Shown here: in pieces, positions 43,492-52,321 of the stretch
Layout of the letters: every line of letters starts with the position of its first letter
Position numbering within the stretch: position 1 is the first letter of the stretch
Assembly: GCA_017745115.1 (NCBI GenBank)
Contig: JAGIAA010000010.1
Location: 1 to 64,000, forward strand
Direction of reading: 5' to 3'
Length of the DNA: 64,000 nucleotides
Origin: Sphingobium sp.
GTDB taxonomy: Bacteria > Pseudomonadota > Alphaproteobacteria > Sphingomonadales > Sphingomonadaceae
Made by a program: the position numbers and the translations under genes
The notes under the pieces: generated by a model
The model's database searches: none
What the model saw: only the letters and a program-made list of their open reading frames with translations
What the model was told of the DNA's origin: nothing

Positions 43492-43965
43492 CTAGTCGAC
43501 CGCGCCCCACAGGCTGGTCGCGAGGACGTAGCCCGCTTTTCCGTTGGCGTTGAATGCGCACCATCCGCTGGCACAGCCCGAGAGCTTGCCGACGACGCCC
43601 GGCGCGAGGCGGTAAAGCAGGCGCGAAGAAGCCGTGGGCTTGTCGTGCATTTCGGCGGGACGGCCCTTCACGATGCCGGTCGGGTCGTCCTTGAGCAGGC
43701 GCACGTGGAACCATCCCGTTGTGCCATCGGAATCCTGCACCTTGCGCCAGTCGGGGTAGGTCTCGATCACCCGCACCGGGAGGTCGCGGCGCAGATACAC
43801 CCAGTTCGCCGGGAAACGCTTGGCGGGACCGACCCGCATGACCGCCGCATTCTTCGCAATCGACGCCCAATAAGGCGGCTTCTTGAGCGGCTGGGCATTC
43901 GCCCCAGCCGACATGGCCAGCGCGCCGAGGGCACAAAAAACCGTCACTCCAATTCGCACCGTCAT
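43492..43965 (-). CDS. exported SH3-domain protein
   Basis: A 157-residue protein with a signal peptide (GVTVFCALGALAMSAGANAQ) and two bacterial SH3-like segments: AAVMRVGPAKRFPANWVYLRRDLPVRVIETYPDWRKV and a second from MHDKPTASSRLLYRLAPGVVGKLSGC to GYV. The pattern is that of the DUF1058-type SH3 proteins, which often bind cell-wall peptides. It likely acts in the periplasm. The ATG at 43965 is weakly supported by GGAG 11 bases upstream. It is divergent from the 2-hydroxyacid dehydrogenase gene. Confidence 0.8.
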   Translation of the reverse strand: MTVRIGVTVFCALGALAMSAGANAQPLKKPPYWASIAKNAAVMRVGPAKRFPANWVYLRRDLPVRVIETYPDWRKVQDSDGTTGWFHVRLLKDDPTGIVKGRPAEMHDKPTASSRLLYRLAPGVVGKLSGCASGWCAFNANGKAGYVLATSLWGAVD

Positions 43966-44110
43966 TCCTGGCGATTCTCCATAAGCGCCATCGCGGCTGG
44001 CCCCGTCTTGCCACGCCCTCCCCCGCCTATCAACCAGATCGGCCCTTGCGCGGTTCCGTATCAGGCATAATGGCCTTGACCGGTCCGCGGGCACGGCGCA
44101 TTCGCCAATC

Positions 44111-45109
44111 ATGCCCAGGCGTCCCCGGCCCGCTACACCTCGCGTCATCGTCACGCGCAAGCTCCCGGACGAGACGCAAGCGCGCATGGCACAGCTGTTC
44201 GACGTGCGCTTCAACGAGGCTGACACCAAACTGAGCCGCGAGGAACTGGCCGCCGCGATGCGCGAATGCGACGTGCTCGTGCCGACGGTCACCGACGATA
44301 TCGACGCGCACCTCATCGCCGGTGCGGACGAGCGGCTCCAGCTCATCGCCAACTATGGCGCGGGCGTGAACCATATCGCGCTGCACGCGGCACGGGCACG
44401 CGACATCATCGTCACCAACACGCCCGGCGTCCTCACCGAAGACACGGCCGACATGACGATGGCGCTCATCGTCTCGGTGCCCCGGCGGCTGGCCGAAGGG
44501 GAAAAGCTGGTGCGCTCGGGTGAATGGGTGGGCTGGAGCCCATCCAACATGCTCGGTCACCGGATCGGCGGGAAAGCGCTGGGGATCGTCGGCATGGGGC
44601 GGATCGGCCAGGCTGTGGCCCGGCGCGCACGGGCTTTCGGCCTCTCGATCCATTATCACAACCGGAACCGGGTGGCGGCCGCCATCGAACAGGAGCTGGG
44701 GGCGACCTGGCACGCCGATCTCGACGAGATGCTGGGCGCGATCGACATTCTGACGATCCATACGCCGCGCAACGCGCAGAGCGAGGACCTGATCGACCGG
44801 CGGCGGATCGGACTGATGCGCAGCCACGTCTATCTCATCAACGCCTCGCGCGGCGGGATCGTCGACGAGGAAGCGCTGGTCGAAGCGCTGGAACAACGGA
44901 AGCTCGCGGGGGCCGGTCTCGACGTCTGGGAATTCGAGCCGCAGATCGACCCGCGGCTGCTGGCGCTACCCAATGTCGTCATGACGCCGCATATGGGCTC
45001 AGCGACGCTGGAAGGCCGCGTGGGCCAGGGCGAACGTGTCATCGCCAATATCCGCATGTGGATCGGCGGCGACCGGCCTCCGGACCAGATATTGGAGGGG
45101 TGGGTTTAA
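44111..45109 (+). CDS. D-2-hydroxyacid dehydrogenase (glyoxylate/hydroxypyruvate reductase type)
   Basis: A 332-residue D-isomer-specific 2-hydroxyacid dehydrogenase. The NAD-binding loop is GIVGMGRIGQAVARRA near residue 160. The catalytic Arg lies in INASRGGIVDE, the Glu in GAGLDVWEFEP and the His in TPHMGSATLEGR. It probably reduces glyoxylate or hydroxypyruvate with NAD(P)H. The start has no strong ribosome-binding site; MPRRPRPATPR is a basic leader before the conserved fold. Confidence 0.9.
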   Translation: MPRRPRPATPRVIVTRKLPDETQARMAQLFDVRFNEADTKLSREELAAAMRECDVLVPTVTDDIDAHLIAGADERLQLIANYGAGVNHIALHAARARDIIVTNTPGVLTEDTADMTMALIVSVPRRLAEGEKLVRSGEWVGWSPSNMLGHRIGGKALGIVGMGRIGQAVARRARAFGLSIHYHNRNRVAAAIEQELGATWHADLDEMLGAIDILTIHTPRNAQSEDLIDRRRIGLMRSHVYLINASRGGIVDEEALVEALEQRKLAGAGLDVWEFEPQIDPRLLALPNVVMTPHMGSATLEGRVGQGERVIANIRMWIGGDRPPDQILEGWV

Positions 45110-45118
45110 CCGGCGGAA

Positions 45119-45144
45119 AGTGTTCCAGCGAAGGCAGGAACACT
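45119..45144. terminator. hairpin between convergent genes
   Basis: AGTGTTCC and GGAACACT are exact inverse copies around a 10-base loop. It lies between the dehydrogenase stop and the NTF2-like stop. No T-tract follows, so termination is only likely. Confidence 0.5.
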
Positions 45145-45174
45145 AATTCCACCTTCTGAGACTGACCGTACCCC

Positions 45175-45558
45175 TCAATATTCCCGGAAACGCGCCGACT
45201 TGATGTGCGTGAACTTGTCGTCGGCATTATATTTGTAGAGCACGAGGCTCTCGATCTCGCGCACGTCGCCGGCCATGGTGGGCCACAGCTCGAAGTCCGG
45301 CCAGTCCTTGAAGGTCGTGAACTTGGTGTAGACGTGAAGGCCGATGCCGTCGGGTGCGACGGCGATGTCGATGATGCGCAGTTCCTCTTTGATGTGCTCC
45401 TTCACCGGCCGGTAGAAGTCGACGATGCCCTGCTTGCCGACGATCCGCTTGCGGTCGCCGAGGTTGAAGTCGACGTCATCAGCATAGAAGCTGGAAAAGC
45501 CGTCGAAATCGTCATTGTTGAACGCATCGAGATAACGCTGGAAATCCTCGCGGGTCAT
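45175..45558 (-). CDS. SnoaL/NTF2-like protein
   Basis: A 127-residue single-domain NTF2-like protein: TREDFQRYLDAFNNDDFDGFSSFYADDVDFNLGDRK, followed by strand-rich segments (LHVYTKFTTFKDWPDF, IESLVLYKYNADDKFTHIKSARFREY). Function unknown. The ATG at 45558 has GAGAGGGG upstream. It lies downstream of pobA on the same strand with 70 bases between, so it may be co-transcribed. Confidence 0.8.
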   Translation of the reverse strand: MTREDFQRYLDAFNNDDFDGFSSFYADDVDFNLGDRKRIVGKQGIVDFYRPVKEHIKEELRIIDIAVAPDGIGLHVYTKFTTFKDWPDFELWPTMAGDVREIESLVLYKYNADDKFTHIKSARFREY

Positions 45559-45628
45559 GCCGCCCCTCTCCCTCTTGCCTGTGCGACCGACAATCGGCGG
45601 GCGACGGCGCCCCGTCAAGCGGAGCGGT

Positions 45629-46798
45629 TCAGACCGGCAGCCCGACATAGTTTTCAGCGATGGCTGTCTGCGCCGCCCGGGACGAGGCAATATAATCCAG
45701 TTCCGCGACCTGCATGGCGCGTTCGAATGGCCCGTCTTCCGGAAAACGATGCATGAGCTTGGTCAGCGACCAGCTGAAGCGCTCCGCCTTCCACACACGC
45801 GCGAGCGCCTTGTCCGAATATGCGCCGATGCCCGCGCTTTCGTTACGCTTGAAGAAGGCGACCAGCCCCTCAGCCGCATAAAGCACGTCGCTCGCAGCAA
45901 GGTTGAGCCCCTTGGCGCCGGTCGGCGGTACAATATGGGCTGCGTCGCCGCAGAGGAGCAGACTGCCATGGCGCATCGGCGCGAATACGAAACTTCGAAG
46001 AGGGGCGATCGACTTCTCGATCGACGGTCCACGCGTGATATGGGCCGCTGCTTCCGGTCCCAGGCGGATGGCCAGTTCGTCCCAGATCCGCTCGTCGGGC
46101 CAGTCTTCGATCTTCTCGGTCAGCGGCACATCGACATAATAGCGGCTGCGTGTCTCGCTGCGCATCGAGGCGAGCGCAAAACCGCGCTCGTGATTGGCGT
46201 AGATCAGCTCATGATTGCACGGCGGTACGTCAGCGAGGATGCCGAGCCATCCGAAGGGATAGAGTTTTTCATAAGCCTGTCCCGTCACGCCGGCGATCTT
46301 TTGACGGCTAGCTCCGTGGGCCCCGTCGCATCCGGCGATGAAGCGGCAATCCACGCGCTCCGTCCGGCCGTTCTTCACGTAGGTGGCGTAGGGGGCATCG
46401 CTCTCGACGTCATGGAGGGCCACATCCGCCGCCTCGTAGACGATTTCGAGGCCGCGTTCGGCGCTGGCGCCCATGAGGTCCCTGGTCAGCTCCGTCTGGC
46501 CGTACACCACGACATGACGTCCCGTGAGCTCCGCCATGTCGATTCGGATCAGGCGTTGGCCGTCGGCGAGATTGAACCCGTCATGCACCAGTCCCTCCGC
46601 CTTAAGCCGCGCATCGAGGCCAAGCCGCGCCATGATGTCGGCGGTTATCGTCTCCAGGACGCCGGCGCGGATGCGACCCAAGACATAATCGCCGGCCGCG
46701 CGCTCCAGCACGACGCAATCAATGCCTTCGCTGCGGAGCAAATGCCCGAGCATCAGGCCTGCTGGTCCTGCCCCGATGATGCAAACCTGCGTCTTCAT
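45629..46798 (-). CDS. pobA: 4-hydroxybenzoate 3-monooxygenase
   Basis: A 389-residue flavoprotein monooxygenase that hydroxylates 4-hydroxybenzoate to protocatechuate with NADPH and oxygen. FAD motifs are present: CIIGAGPAGLMLGHLL at the start, CDGAHGASR in the middle, and LCGDAAHIVPPTGAKGLNLA toward the C-terminus. GRIRAGVLE near residue 42 is typical of the PobA family. It diverges from an AraC regulator with 92 bases between, the usual pobA/pobR arrangement. A truncated second copy lies beyond the regulator. Confidence 0.95.
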   Translation of the reverse strand: MKTQVCIIGAGPAGLMLGHLLRSEGIDCVVLERAAGDYVLGRIRAGVLETITADIMARLGLDARLKAEGLVHDGFNLADGQRLIRIDMAELTGRHVVVYGQTELTRDLMGASAERGLEIVYEAADVALHDVESDAPYATYVKNGRTERVDCRFIAGCDGAHGASRQKIAGVTGQAYEKLYPFGWLGILADVPPCNHELIYANHERGFALASMRSETRSRYYVDVPLTEKIEDWPDERIWDELAIRLGPEAAAHITRGPSIEKSIAPLRSFVFAPMRHGSLLLCGDAAHIVPPTGAKGLNLAASDVLYAAEGLVAFFKRNESAGIGAYSDKALARVWKAERFSWSLTKLMHRFPEDGPFERAMQVAELDYIASSRAAQTAIAENYVGLPV

Positions 46799-46890
46799 GA
46801 CCGATCCTTTCCCATCTCCTCCTCCTATTGTCGCGCAGGCTCCGACTGATTTGAAGGGACAGACCAGACGATGCCTGGTACTTTCCGGAC

Positions 46891-47775
46891 ATGATCAGCT
46901 CAGGTAAGCCGGTTCCGTCCTACGCGCTCTACGGAGAGGATGATCCACTCCCTCGCCATGATTCATTCCATTGCGAGACGATCAGGGTCCGCAGCCAGCG
47001 CTACGAATGGGAAATCGCGCCGCATCTCCACCCCGCGCTGTCTCAGGTACTTTTCATTGCGGGCGGCCAAGTCGATTTCCAGCTCGGCAAGGACCGGCAT
47101 GCTCTGCCCGGGCCGCTGCTTATCTGCGTGCCGGCGGGCGTCATCCACGGTTTTCGCTTCTCGCCTGACGTCATGGGCCTGGTCTTCACCGTTGCGCAGA
47201 GCTTCATCGATGGCCTCGTGTCCCAAGACCTATTGCGGGCGGAGCTGATCAAGGCTCGCGCGCGCCCTGTCCCGGGCCGGCACGTGCGCAGGCTCCTCCG
47301 GCTCGGACGCGAGCTTCTCCAGGCCGAGAGCGAACGTTTCCTTCTCAACGCACACCAGCTTCATCGCGCACTCGGCGAGGCGTGGCTGCGGCTCGCCTTG
47401 CAGCCTGCGGAGAACCCAGGCGAACAAGGGCTCGCTCAACGCTTCCAGATGCTGGTCGAAACCCATCATCGCAGCCATCACCCTCTCGACTTCTACGCAA
47501 GAACGCTGGGCTGCACCATGCGGACGCTCTCCCGCCAGACCAGCGAAGCACTCGGCGCGACACCGCTGCAGGTCATCAACGGCCGCCTGCTGCGCGAGGC
47601 CCAGCAACTCCTGCGCTTCACCAATGCCAGCGCAGCTGATGTCGCCGCCGAGCTGGGCTTCGCCGATCCCAGCTATTTCTCGCGCTTTTACCTGCGCATG
47701 ACCGGGCAACGGCCAAGCGCCGAAAAAGCGGCGATCCGCCGAGCGATCTTGCCGGCCGAGCTTCCGTCGACATAG
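46891..47775 (+). CDS. AraC-family regulator, probable activator of pobA
   Basis: A 294-residue protein. An N-terminal cupin sensor (WEIAPHLHPALSQVLFIAGGQVDFQLG) is followed by a C-terminal AraC double helix-turn-helix (LDFYARTLGCTMRTLSRQTSEALGATPLQVI, then ADVAAELGFADPSYFSRFYLRMTGQRPS). It is transcribed divergently from pobA across 92 bases. AraC-type PobR proteins activate pobA in response to 4-hydroxybenzoate, so this role is likely but inferred from context. Confidence 0.9.
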   Translation: MISSGKPVPSYALYGEDDPLPRHDSFHCETIRVRSQRYEWEIAPHLHPALSQVLFIAGGQVDFQLGKDRHALPGPLLICVPAGVIHGFRFSPDVMGLVFTVAQSFIDGLVSQDLLRAELIKARARPVPGRHVRRLLRLGRELLQAESERFLLNAHQLHRALGEAWLRLALQPAENPGEQGLAQRFQMLVETHHRSHHPLDFYARTLGCTMRTLSRQTSEALGATPLQVINGRLLREAQQLLRFTNASAADVAAELGFADPSYFSRFYLRMTGQRPSAEKAAIRRAILPAELPST

Positions 47776-47836
47776 GTAAGGGACGGATGGCGAGGACTTG
47801 GGAGGCACGATGAGCGAAGAGATGACCCCGGTCCAT

Positions 47837-48055
47837 TTACCGGAACGCGACATGGAGCCGCAGGCGCGCATCGAGGCCGAGCCTCTTCATGATGTCGACC
47901 GTCACATTCTCGAGAACGCCGGCGCAGATCCGGCCCAACACATAATCGGGGCTGGCGCGCTCCAGCACGGCGCGGTCCACGCCCTCGCTCCGCGGCAAAT
48001 GCCCCAATATAAGCCCAGCCGGCCCCGCGCCGATAGTACAAGCCGGGGTCGTCAT
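47837..48055 (-). pseudogene. truncated N-terminal fragment of a second pobA
   Basis: The first 66 or so residues (from MTTPACTIGAGPAGLILGHL) match the N-terminus of the intact pobA gene, with about 49 of 66 residues identical by eye. After LGLDARLR the reading diverges and ends early, so most of the gene, including the NADPH and substrate regions, is lost. GRI-C-AGVLE differs from GRI-R-AGVLE. At about 47860 it meets the start of an unrelated plus-strand ORF (ATG at 47810 with GGGAGG), which suggests a recombination junction. Confidence 0.85.
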
Positions 48056-48219
48056 AATTGACAACCGAACCTCAACCACACTGCTCGCCGCAAAGCCGCT
48101 TTTCGGCGGCTCGTCAACTGCTCGTACCTCGGTCGCGGAACACGCGTGCGGCCATCTGACTTCTTGCGGTGGTCAATGTTTCAGGCTTATTAGGCCGGCC
48201 ATCTCAACCAAGGACAATT

Positions 48220-49095
48220 ATGCCGACGTTGTTTCCGTCCGCGGATCTCCCCGACTATTTTGTCGATATCGATTTTTCCCCTGAGGTCAGGAACAGCGGA
48301 GCACTCGATCGGCAAGTCGCGGAAGCATTCGAAGACGGGAAGTGCATCTGCTTCAAGAACTGGACGGTCGATTTTGACAGGGCGTTTTTCAACGGGCTCG
48401 ACCTTCACGAAAACCGCGCCGCCAAGAAGCTCAAAAGCGTGGTGAACGATGACGGCACCATCGATCCGACGCTCCTCGGAGCACAGCTCGAGAAATGTGC
48501 CAAAGACGACGCCACGATCGAGGAATTTCCGTTACAGGCGGCCCGCATCAGCGCCCAGGTCACGCCCATCATCAATCGCATCTTCGCGCACTGCACGTTC
48601 CTTGACCGGCGCCTGGTCTGGCGCATGTCGGAAACCATCCACGAAAACCTTCATATCGACGTCTACAAGAACGAGATGACGGACTTCCAGATTCGGATGT
48701 TCGTCAATCTCGATGTCGTTCCCCGGATTTGGCAGACCGGCTACACGCTCGAAGGCATGCTGGAGAAGTTCGGGCATCTGCTGACCGACGAGGAACTGGC
48801 CACGCTCGGCGCCACCGCTCTCTGCAAGCTGCTCAATTATCGGCTCTACGGCGACCTGCCGGATGCCGGCAAGGACGGCCAGCCCCGCCATACGGCCTTC
48901 TTTCATCCCGGCGAAATCTGGATGGTGGACAGCCGACGCGTTTCCCATCAGATTTTCTATGGGCGCCGCGCGCTGTCTCTCGACTATTTCGCGACTCAGG
49001 ACTCCGTCCTCGATCCATCGAAATATTATCTTCGCTCTGTTGAAAAATATCGCCAAACGCGTGGTATCGCTCAATTGGAAGCTTTAGACGCTTAA
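48220..49095 (+). CDS. putative Fe(II)/2-oxoglutarate oxygenase, Kdo-hydroxylase-like
   Basis: A 291-residue protein. The segment H145-I-D147-VYKNEMTDFQIRMFVNLDVVPRIW has the HxD iron ligands followed by the R-x-F-x-N-x-D-x-x-P-R-x-W pattern I associate with Kdo 3-hydroxylase (KdoO) relatives. H243 (RRVSHQIFYGRRALSLDYF) is the distal iron ligand with a downstream Arg for 2-oxoglutarate. It would hydroxylate a sugar or lipid precursor. ATG at 48220 has AAGGAC six bases upstream. The next gene encodes an FkbM methyltransferase, which also fits envelope or glycan modification. The assignment to the KdoO-like family is from memory. Confidence 0.68.
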   Translation: MPTLFPSADLPDYFVDIDFSPEVRNSGALDRQVAEAFEDGKCICFKNWTVDFDRAFFNGLDLHENRAAKKLKSVVNDDGTIDPTLLGAQLEKCAKDDATIEEFPLQAARISAQVTPIINRIFAHCTFLDRRLVWRMSETIHENLHIDVYKNEMTDFQIRMFVNLDVVPRIWQTGYTLEGMLEKFGHLLTDEELATLGATALCKLLNYRLYGDLPDAGKDGQPRHTAFFHPGEIWMVDSRRVSHQIFYGRRALSLDYFATQDSVLDPSKYYLRSVEKYRQTRGIAQLEALDA

Positions 49096-49132
49096 TCGCT
49101 TTTCCCACGACTTTTAAAATGAAGGTTGAGAC

Positions 49133-50044
49133 ATGACCTGTCGTCCGATACTGACCAAAAACAACGCTACGTTCGAGCACATGTATTTCTCGATGGACTA
49201 TATCGAGATTACATTCGACGGCGGAAGCCTGAAATTTGCCGATACCAATTCGTTGTCGCGCAAACGCGTGGCCTCGCTCTTCACGAAAGAACCGACCACG
49301 ATCCTGTGGATGGATCAGTTCAAGCCCGGCGAAGTCATGTTCGACATCGGCGGCAACGTCGGAATGTATTCCGTCTATGCGGGCAAAATTTCAGGTGCCC
49401 GCGTCTTTGCGTTTGAGCCGGAATCCCAGAATTATGCCGAGCTCAACAGGAATATTTTCCTGAACGAACTCAACGGCAAGGTCACCGCCTACAACCTCGC
49501 GGCGAGCAACAAGTTCGAGATTTCGACGCTGTTCCTCAGCCATTTCTGCCCCGGCTTCTCTCACCATGACTTTGGTGAGAACAGGTGGACGAAGGACATG
49601 GACCTCGGTCACCACGTGCTGAAGCGCGATGACCGGCTCGAGCAGGGCTGCACGTCGATCGTCGTGGATGAGGTTGTCGCGCAAGGGACTTTTCCGCAAC
49701 CGCAACACATCAAGGTGGATGTCGACGGGTTCGAGTGGAAGGTCTTCGAGGGTGCGCGGAAAACGCTGCAGTCCCCGGACCTCAAGACCGTCTTGATCGA
49801 GACCGACAACAAGATCCCCGAAAGCGTGGCTCTCATCGATGCCATGACGTCGCTGGGCTGGAAGTTCAGCTACGACCAGATGCGGGTCAACCAGCACGAG
49901 GCGATTAGCGAGCAGGACGTCAAGGATCGCGTCGCCAGGGGCATCGGCGGCCAGAACGTCATCTATTTCAAGGACGATTCCTATTTCGATCTGTTCCGCC
50001 ACTATGCGGACAATTTCGTGGCGCCGAACCCGCACAAGAAGTGA
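49133..50044 (+). CDS. FkbM-family methyltransferase
   Basis: A 303-residue SAM-dependent methyltransferase. Motif I is VMFDIGGNVGMYSVYAGK near residue 68, followed by VFAFEPESQNYAELNRNIF (motif II), and IKVDVDGFEWKVFEGARKTL. FkbM proteins methylate hydroxyl groups of sugars or polyketides; the N-terminal extension with DGGSLKFADT is common in glycan-modifying members. It starts 37 bases after the oxygenase gene with GAAGG upstream, so they are probably one operon. A terminator follows. Confidence 0.88.
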   Translation: MTCRPILTKNNATFEHMYFSMDYIEITFDGGSLKFADTNSLSRKRVASLFTKEPTTILWMDQFKPGEVMFDIGGNVGMYSVYAGKISGARVFAFEPESQNYAELNRNIFLNELNGKVTAYNLAASNKFEISTLFLSHFCPGFSHHDFGENRWTKDMDLGHHVLKRDDRLEQGCTSIVVDEVVAQGTFPQPQHIKVDVDGFEWKVFEGARKTLQSPDLKTVLIETDNKIPESVALIDAMTSLGWKFSYDQMRVNQHEAISEQDVKDRVARGIGGQNVIYFKDDSYFDLFRHYADNFVAPNPHKK

Positions 50045-50085
50045 GCGATCGGCGGATCATCCGCCACGCGACTTGATCCTTTTCC

Positions 50086-50121
50086 ATAGCCCGCATTTCC
50101 GCGAGGACGTGCGGGCTATTT
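50086..50121 (+). terminator. intrinsic terminator after FkbM gene
   Basis: ATAGCCCGCA and TGCGGGCTAT are exact inverse copies around 14 bases, followed by TT. It closes the oxygenase-FkbM operon. Confidence 0.7.
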
Positions 50122-50274
50122 GCCAGCGTCACGGGCCACCGAAATCGCAGGATTGATCCCGCAAACGCTGGGCCGGGTAAACGTCCGTTAACCATTCTCG
50201 TTTATCGGATCACATCGTAATTTCATCGACATATCGCGCGATGAAGCCGTCATGACGATGCGGACGAGGCGAAC

Positions 50275-51300
50275 TTGATTCACGAGAAGATCTTCCGGGC
50301 GCAGGACAAGAAGCTGATTTCGCTCGTAATCCCCTGCTACAACGAGCAGGAGGTCATCGGGGAAACGCTCGGGCGGTTGGCGCAGCTCTGCAAATCGCTT
50401 CATGATTATGCATTCGAAATCATCTGCGTCGACGACGGTTCGCGCGACAAGACCTACGCGCTTCTCCGTGCTGCTGCCGAAACCATGCCCGGCCTGCGCA
50501 TCGTCAAATTTTCCCGCAATTTCGGCCATCAGATCGCGGTGACCGCCGGCATCGATGCCGCGGGAGGCGACGCCGTCGTGCTGATCGACGCCGACCTCCA
50601 GGATCCGCCCGAAATCGTCAGCCAGATGATCGCGAAGTGGGAAGAGGGCTTCGACGTCATCTATGGCGTGCGCACCTCGCGCGCCGGCGAGAGCGCCTTC
50701 AAGCAGGTTTCAGCCCGCGGCTTCTACCGCTTCCTCAACACGCTCTCCGAAGTGCCGATCCCGCTCGACACGGGCGATTTCCGCCTGATGAGCCGGCCGG
50801 TGGTCGACGTGCTCAAGTCAATGCCCGAGCGCCACCGCTTCGTTCGCGGCATGGTCGCCTGGATCGGCTTCAAGCAGACCGCCTTGCCTTATGAGCGTGC
50901 CGAGCGCTTCGCAGGCGAGTCCAAATATCCGCTGCGCAAGATGGTGCGCTTCGCGATGGACGGCATATTGTCCTTCTCGATTAAACCGTTGCGGCTCGCG
51001 GTCGGGCTGGGCCTGACTTCGGCGGCCGTCGCCATGGTGGGCATCGCCTATGCCCTGGCTCTCCGGATCTTCAGCTCGGTGTGGGTCGAGGGCTGGACGG
51101 CCCTCATGATCGCCGTGCTGTTCATGGGCGGCGTGCAGTTGCTCTCGCTCGGCATCATCGGCGAGTATATCGGCCGCATCTACAGCGAGGTGAAGCGCCG
51201 CCCGCTGTACGTCGTCGATGAAAAGGTGGGGTTCGAGGGGCCGTCGCTGCTGCCGCGCAAGGTCCGCGCCAAGACGTTCGTCCCGTCCGAGCACGGATGA
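50275..51300 (+). CDS. family 2 glycosyltransferase, polyprenyl-phosphate type
   Basis: A 341-residue DPM1/GtrB-like enzyme. The GT2 domain has SLVIPCYNEQEVIGETLGRL, ICVDDGSRDKTY and the metal-binding DADLQDPPE. Two C-terminal membrane helices (LTSAAVAMVGIAYALAL and ALMIAVLFMGGVQLLSLGIIG) end in EYIGRIYSEVKRRPLY, as in GtrB/ArnC. It would transfer a sugar from a nucleotide donor to polyprenyl phosphate at the inner membrane. TTG at 50275 is favoured by GAGG six bases upstream. It leads an operon with a flippase-like protein and an FAD oxidoreductase. Confidence 0.9.
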   Translation: MIHEKIFRAQDKKLISLVIPCYNEQEVIGETLGRLAQLCKSLHDYAFEIICVDDGSRDKTYALLRAAAETMPGLRIVKFSRNFGHQIAVTAGIDAAGGDAVVLIDADLQDPPEIVSQMIAKWEEGFDVIYGVRTSRAGESAFKQVSARGFYRFLNTLSEVPIPLDTGDFRLMSRPVVDVLKSMPERHRFVRGMVAWIGFKQTALPYERAERFAGESKYPLRKMVRFAMDGILSFSIKPLRLAVGLGLTSAAVAMVGIAYALALRIFSSVWVEGWTALMIAVLFMGGVQLLSLGIIGEYIGRIYSEVKRRPLYVVDEKVGFEGPSLLPRKVRAKTFVPSEHG

Positions 51301-51304
51301 CCCG

Positions 51305-52321
51305 ATGACTCCCGGACGGATCGTTCAACTCGCCGTCAGTGTCGGCGTCGCCGGGCTGTTCGTGTGGCTCGCCATTCGCACGATCAACGGGCCCGAGTTG
51401 ATCAGCGCCATGGCCGCGGCCCGCCCGGGCTGGGTCGCACTGGGTGTCGCGGCTTTCCTCTGCGGCTATTGCTGCCGGATCGCGCGCTGGCGTGTCATGC
51501 TGGTGCGCGACAATCCGGGCCTTGGCTGGCTGCCCATCTCCGCCGCCTTCTACGGCTCGATCGCGGCGAACAATGTGCTGCCTTTTCGTGCGGGCGACGC
51601 CCTGCGCGTCTTCGGTTTTTCCAGATATCTGGGCGTGCCCGTATCGACGCTGCTGGCGACGCTGGTGGTCGAGCGGCTGCTCGACCTGCTGAGCCTGCTC
51701 ATGGCATTCGGACTCGCATTGCTGTTCCTGCCACTGACGGGCGGCGCGGCCGGCACGTTGATCGGCGTCGGCGGATCGGGCCTCATCGGCGTCGGCCTCA
51801 TCGTCATGGCCGTCCTGCTCTTTCCCCAGATGTTCGAGCCGATCGCGGGTGCCTGCCTGCGCATCCTGGCCCGGCTCTCGCCCGGCATCAGCGGCAAGCT
51901 CGGCGAGTTCAGCGAACGCACCTTCGCGACGCTGCGCCACCTGGCTCATGGTCCGCGCATGCTCATCCTCGTCCTGTGGTCCGCCTGCGCCTGGGGCTTC
52001 GAAGGCGCCGTCTTCTGGTCCGTCGCCCATGCCATTCCCGCGATGACCGTGCCGAGCGCGGGCTGGCTCTCCTTTCCGGTGGGCACGCTGGCGACCTTGC
52101 TGCCCTCCACGCCCGGCTATGTCGGCACGTTCGACTTCTTCGCCATCAAGGCCGCGCAGACCATGGGCAACAATGCGGCTGCGTCAGCGGCCTTCGCGCT
52201 GCTCGTCCATCTCGTCATCTGGCTGCCCGCGACGATCATCGGCGGCATTGCCCTACTGGTCTGGAATGCCGCAAAACAGCCGTCCGCACTTCCGCAAACG
52301 CCCGAGCGAGCCCCTTCATGA
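51305..52321 (+). CDS. flippase-like / lysylphosphatidylglycerol synthase TM-region protein
   Basis: A 338-residue polytopic membrane protein of the UPF0104/YbhN type. Hydrophobic helices fill the sequence; conserved spots are AAFYGSIAANNVLPFRAGDALRVF near residue 75, VVERLLDLLSLL, and FPVGTLATLLPSTPGYVGTFDFF near residue 260. Members flip or handle lipid-linked substrates, but few are proven. ATG at 51305 is five bases after the GT2 stop, and its own stop overlaps the next start by four (ATGA). Confidence 0.85.
   Translation: MTPGRIVQLAVSVGVAGLFVWLAIRTINGPELISAMAAARPGWVALGVAAFLCGYCCRIARWRVMLVRDNPGLGWLPISAAFYGSIAANNVLPFRAGDALRVFGFSRYLGVPVSTLLATLVVERLLDLLSLLMAFGLALLFLPLTGGAAGTLIGVGGSGLIGVGLIVMAVLLFPQMFEPIAGACLRILARLSPGISGKLGEFSERTFATLRHLAHGPRMLILVLWSACAWGFEGAVFWSVAHAIPAMTVPSAGWLSFPVGTLATLLPSTPGYVGTFDFFAIKAAQTMGNNAAASAAFALLVHLVIWLPATIIGGIALLVWNAAKQPSALPQTPERAPS

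Noticed and set aside
47810..48061. Plus-strand ORF starting MSEEMTPVHLPERD with a good ribosome-binding site
   Set aside because: After about 15 codons it runs antisense through the pobA relic, so only the start is genuine; treated as a truncated remnant rather than a gene.
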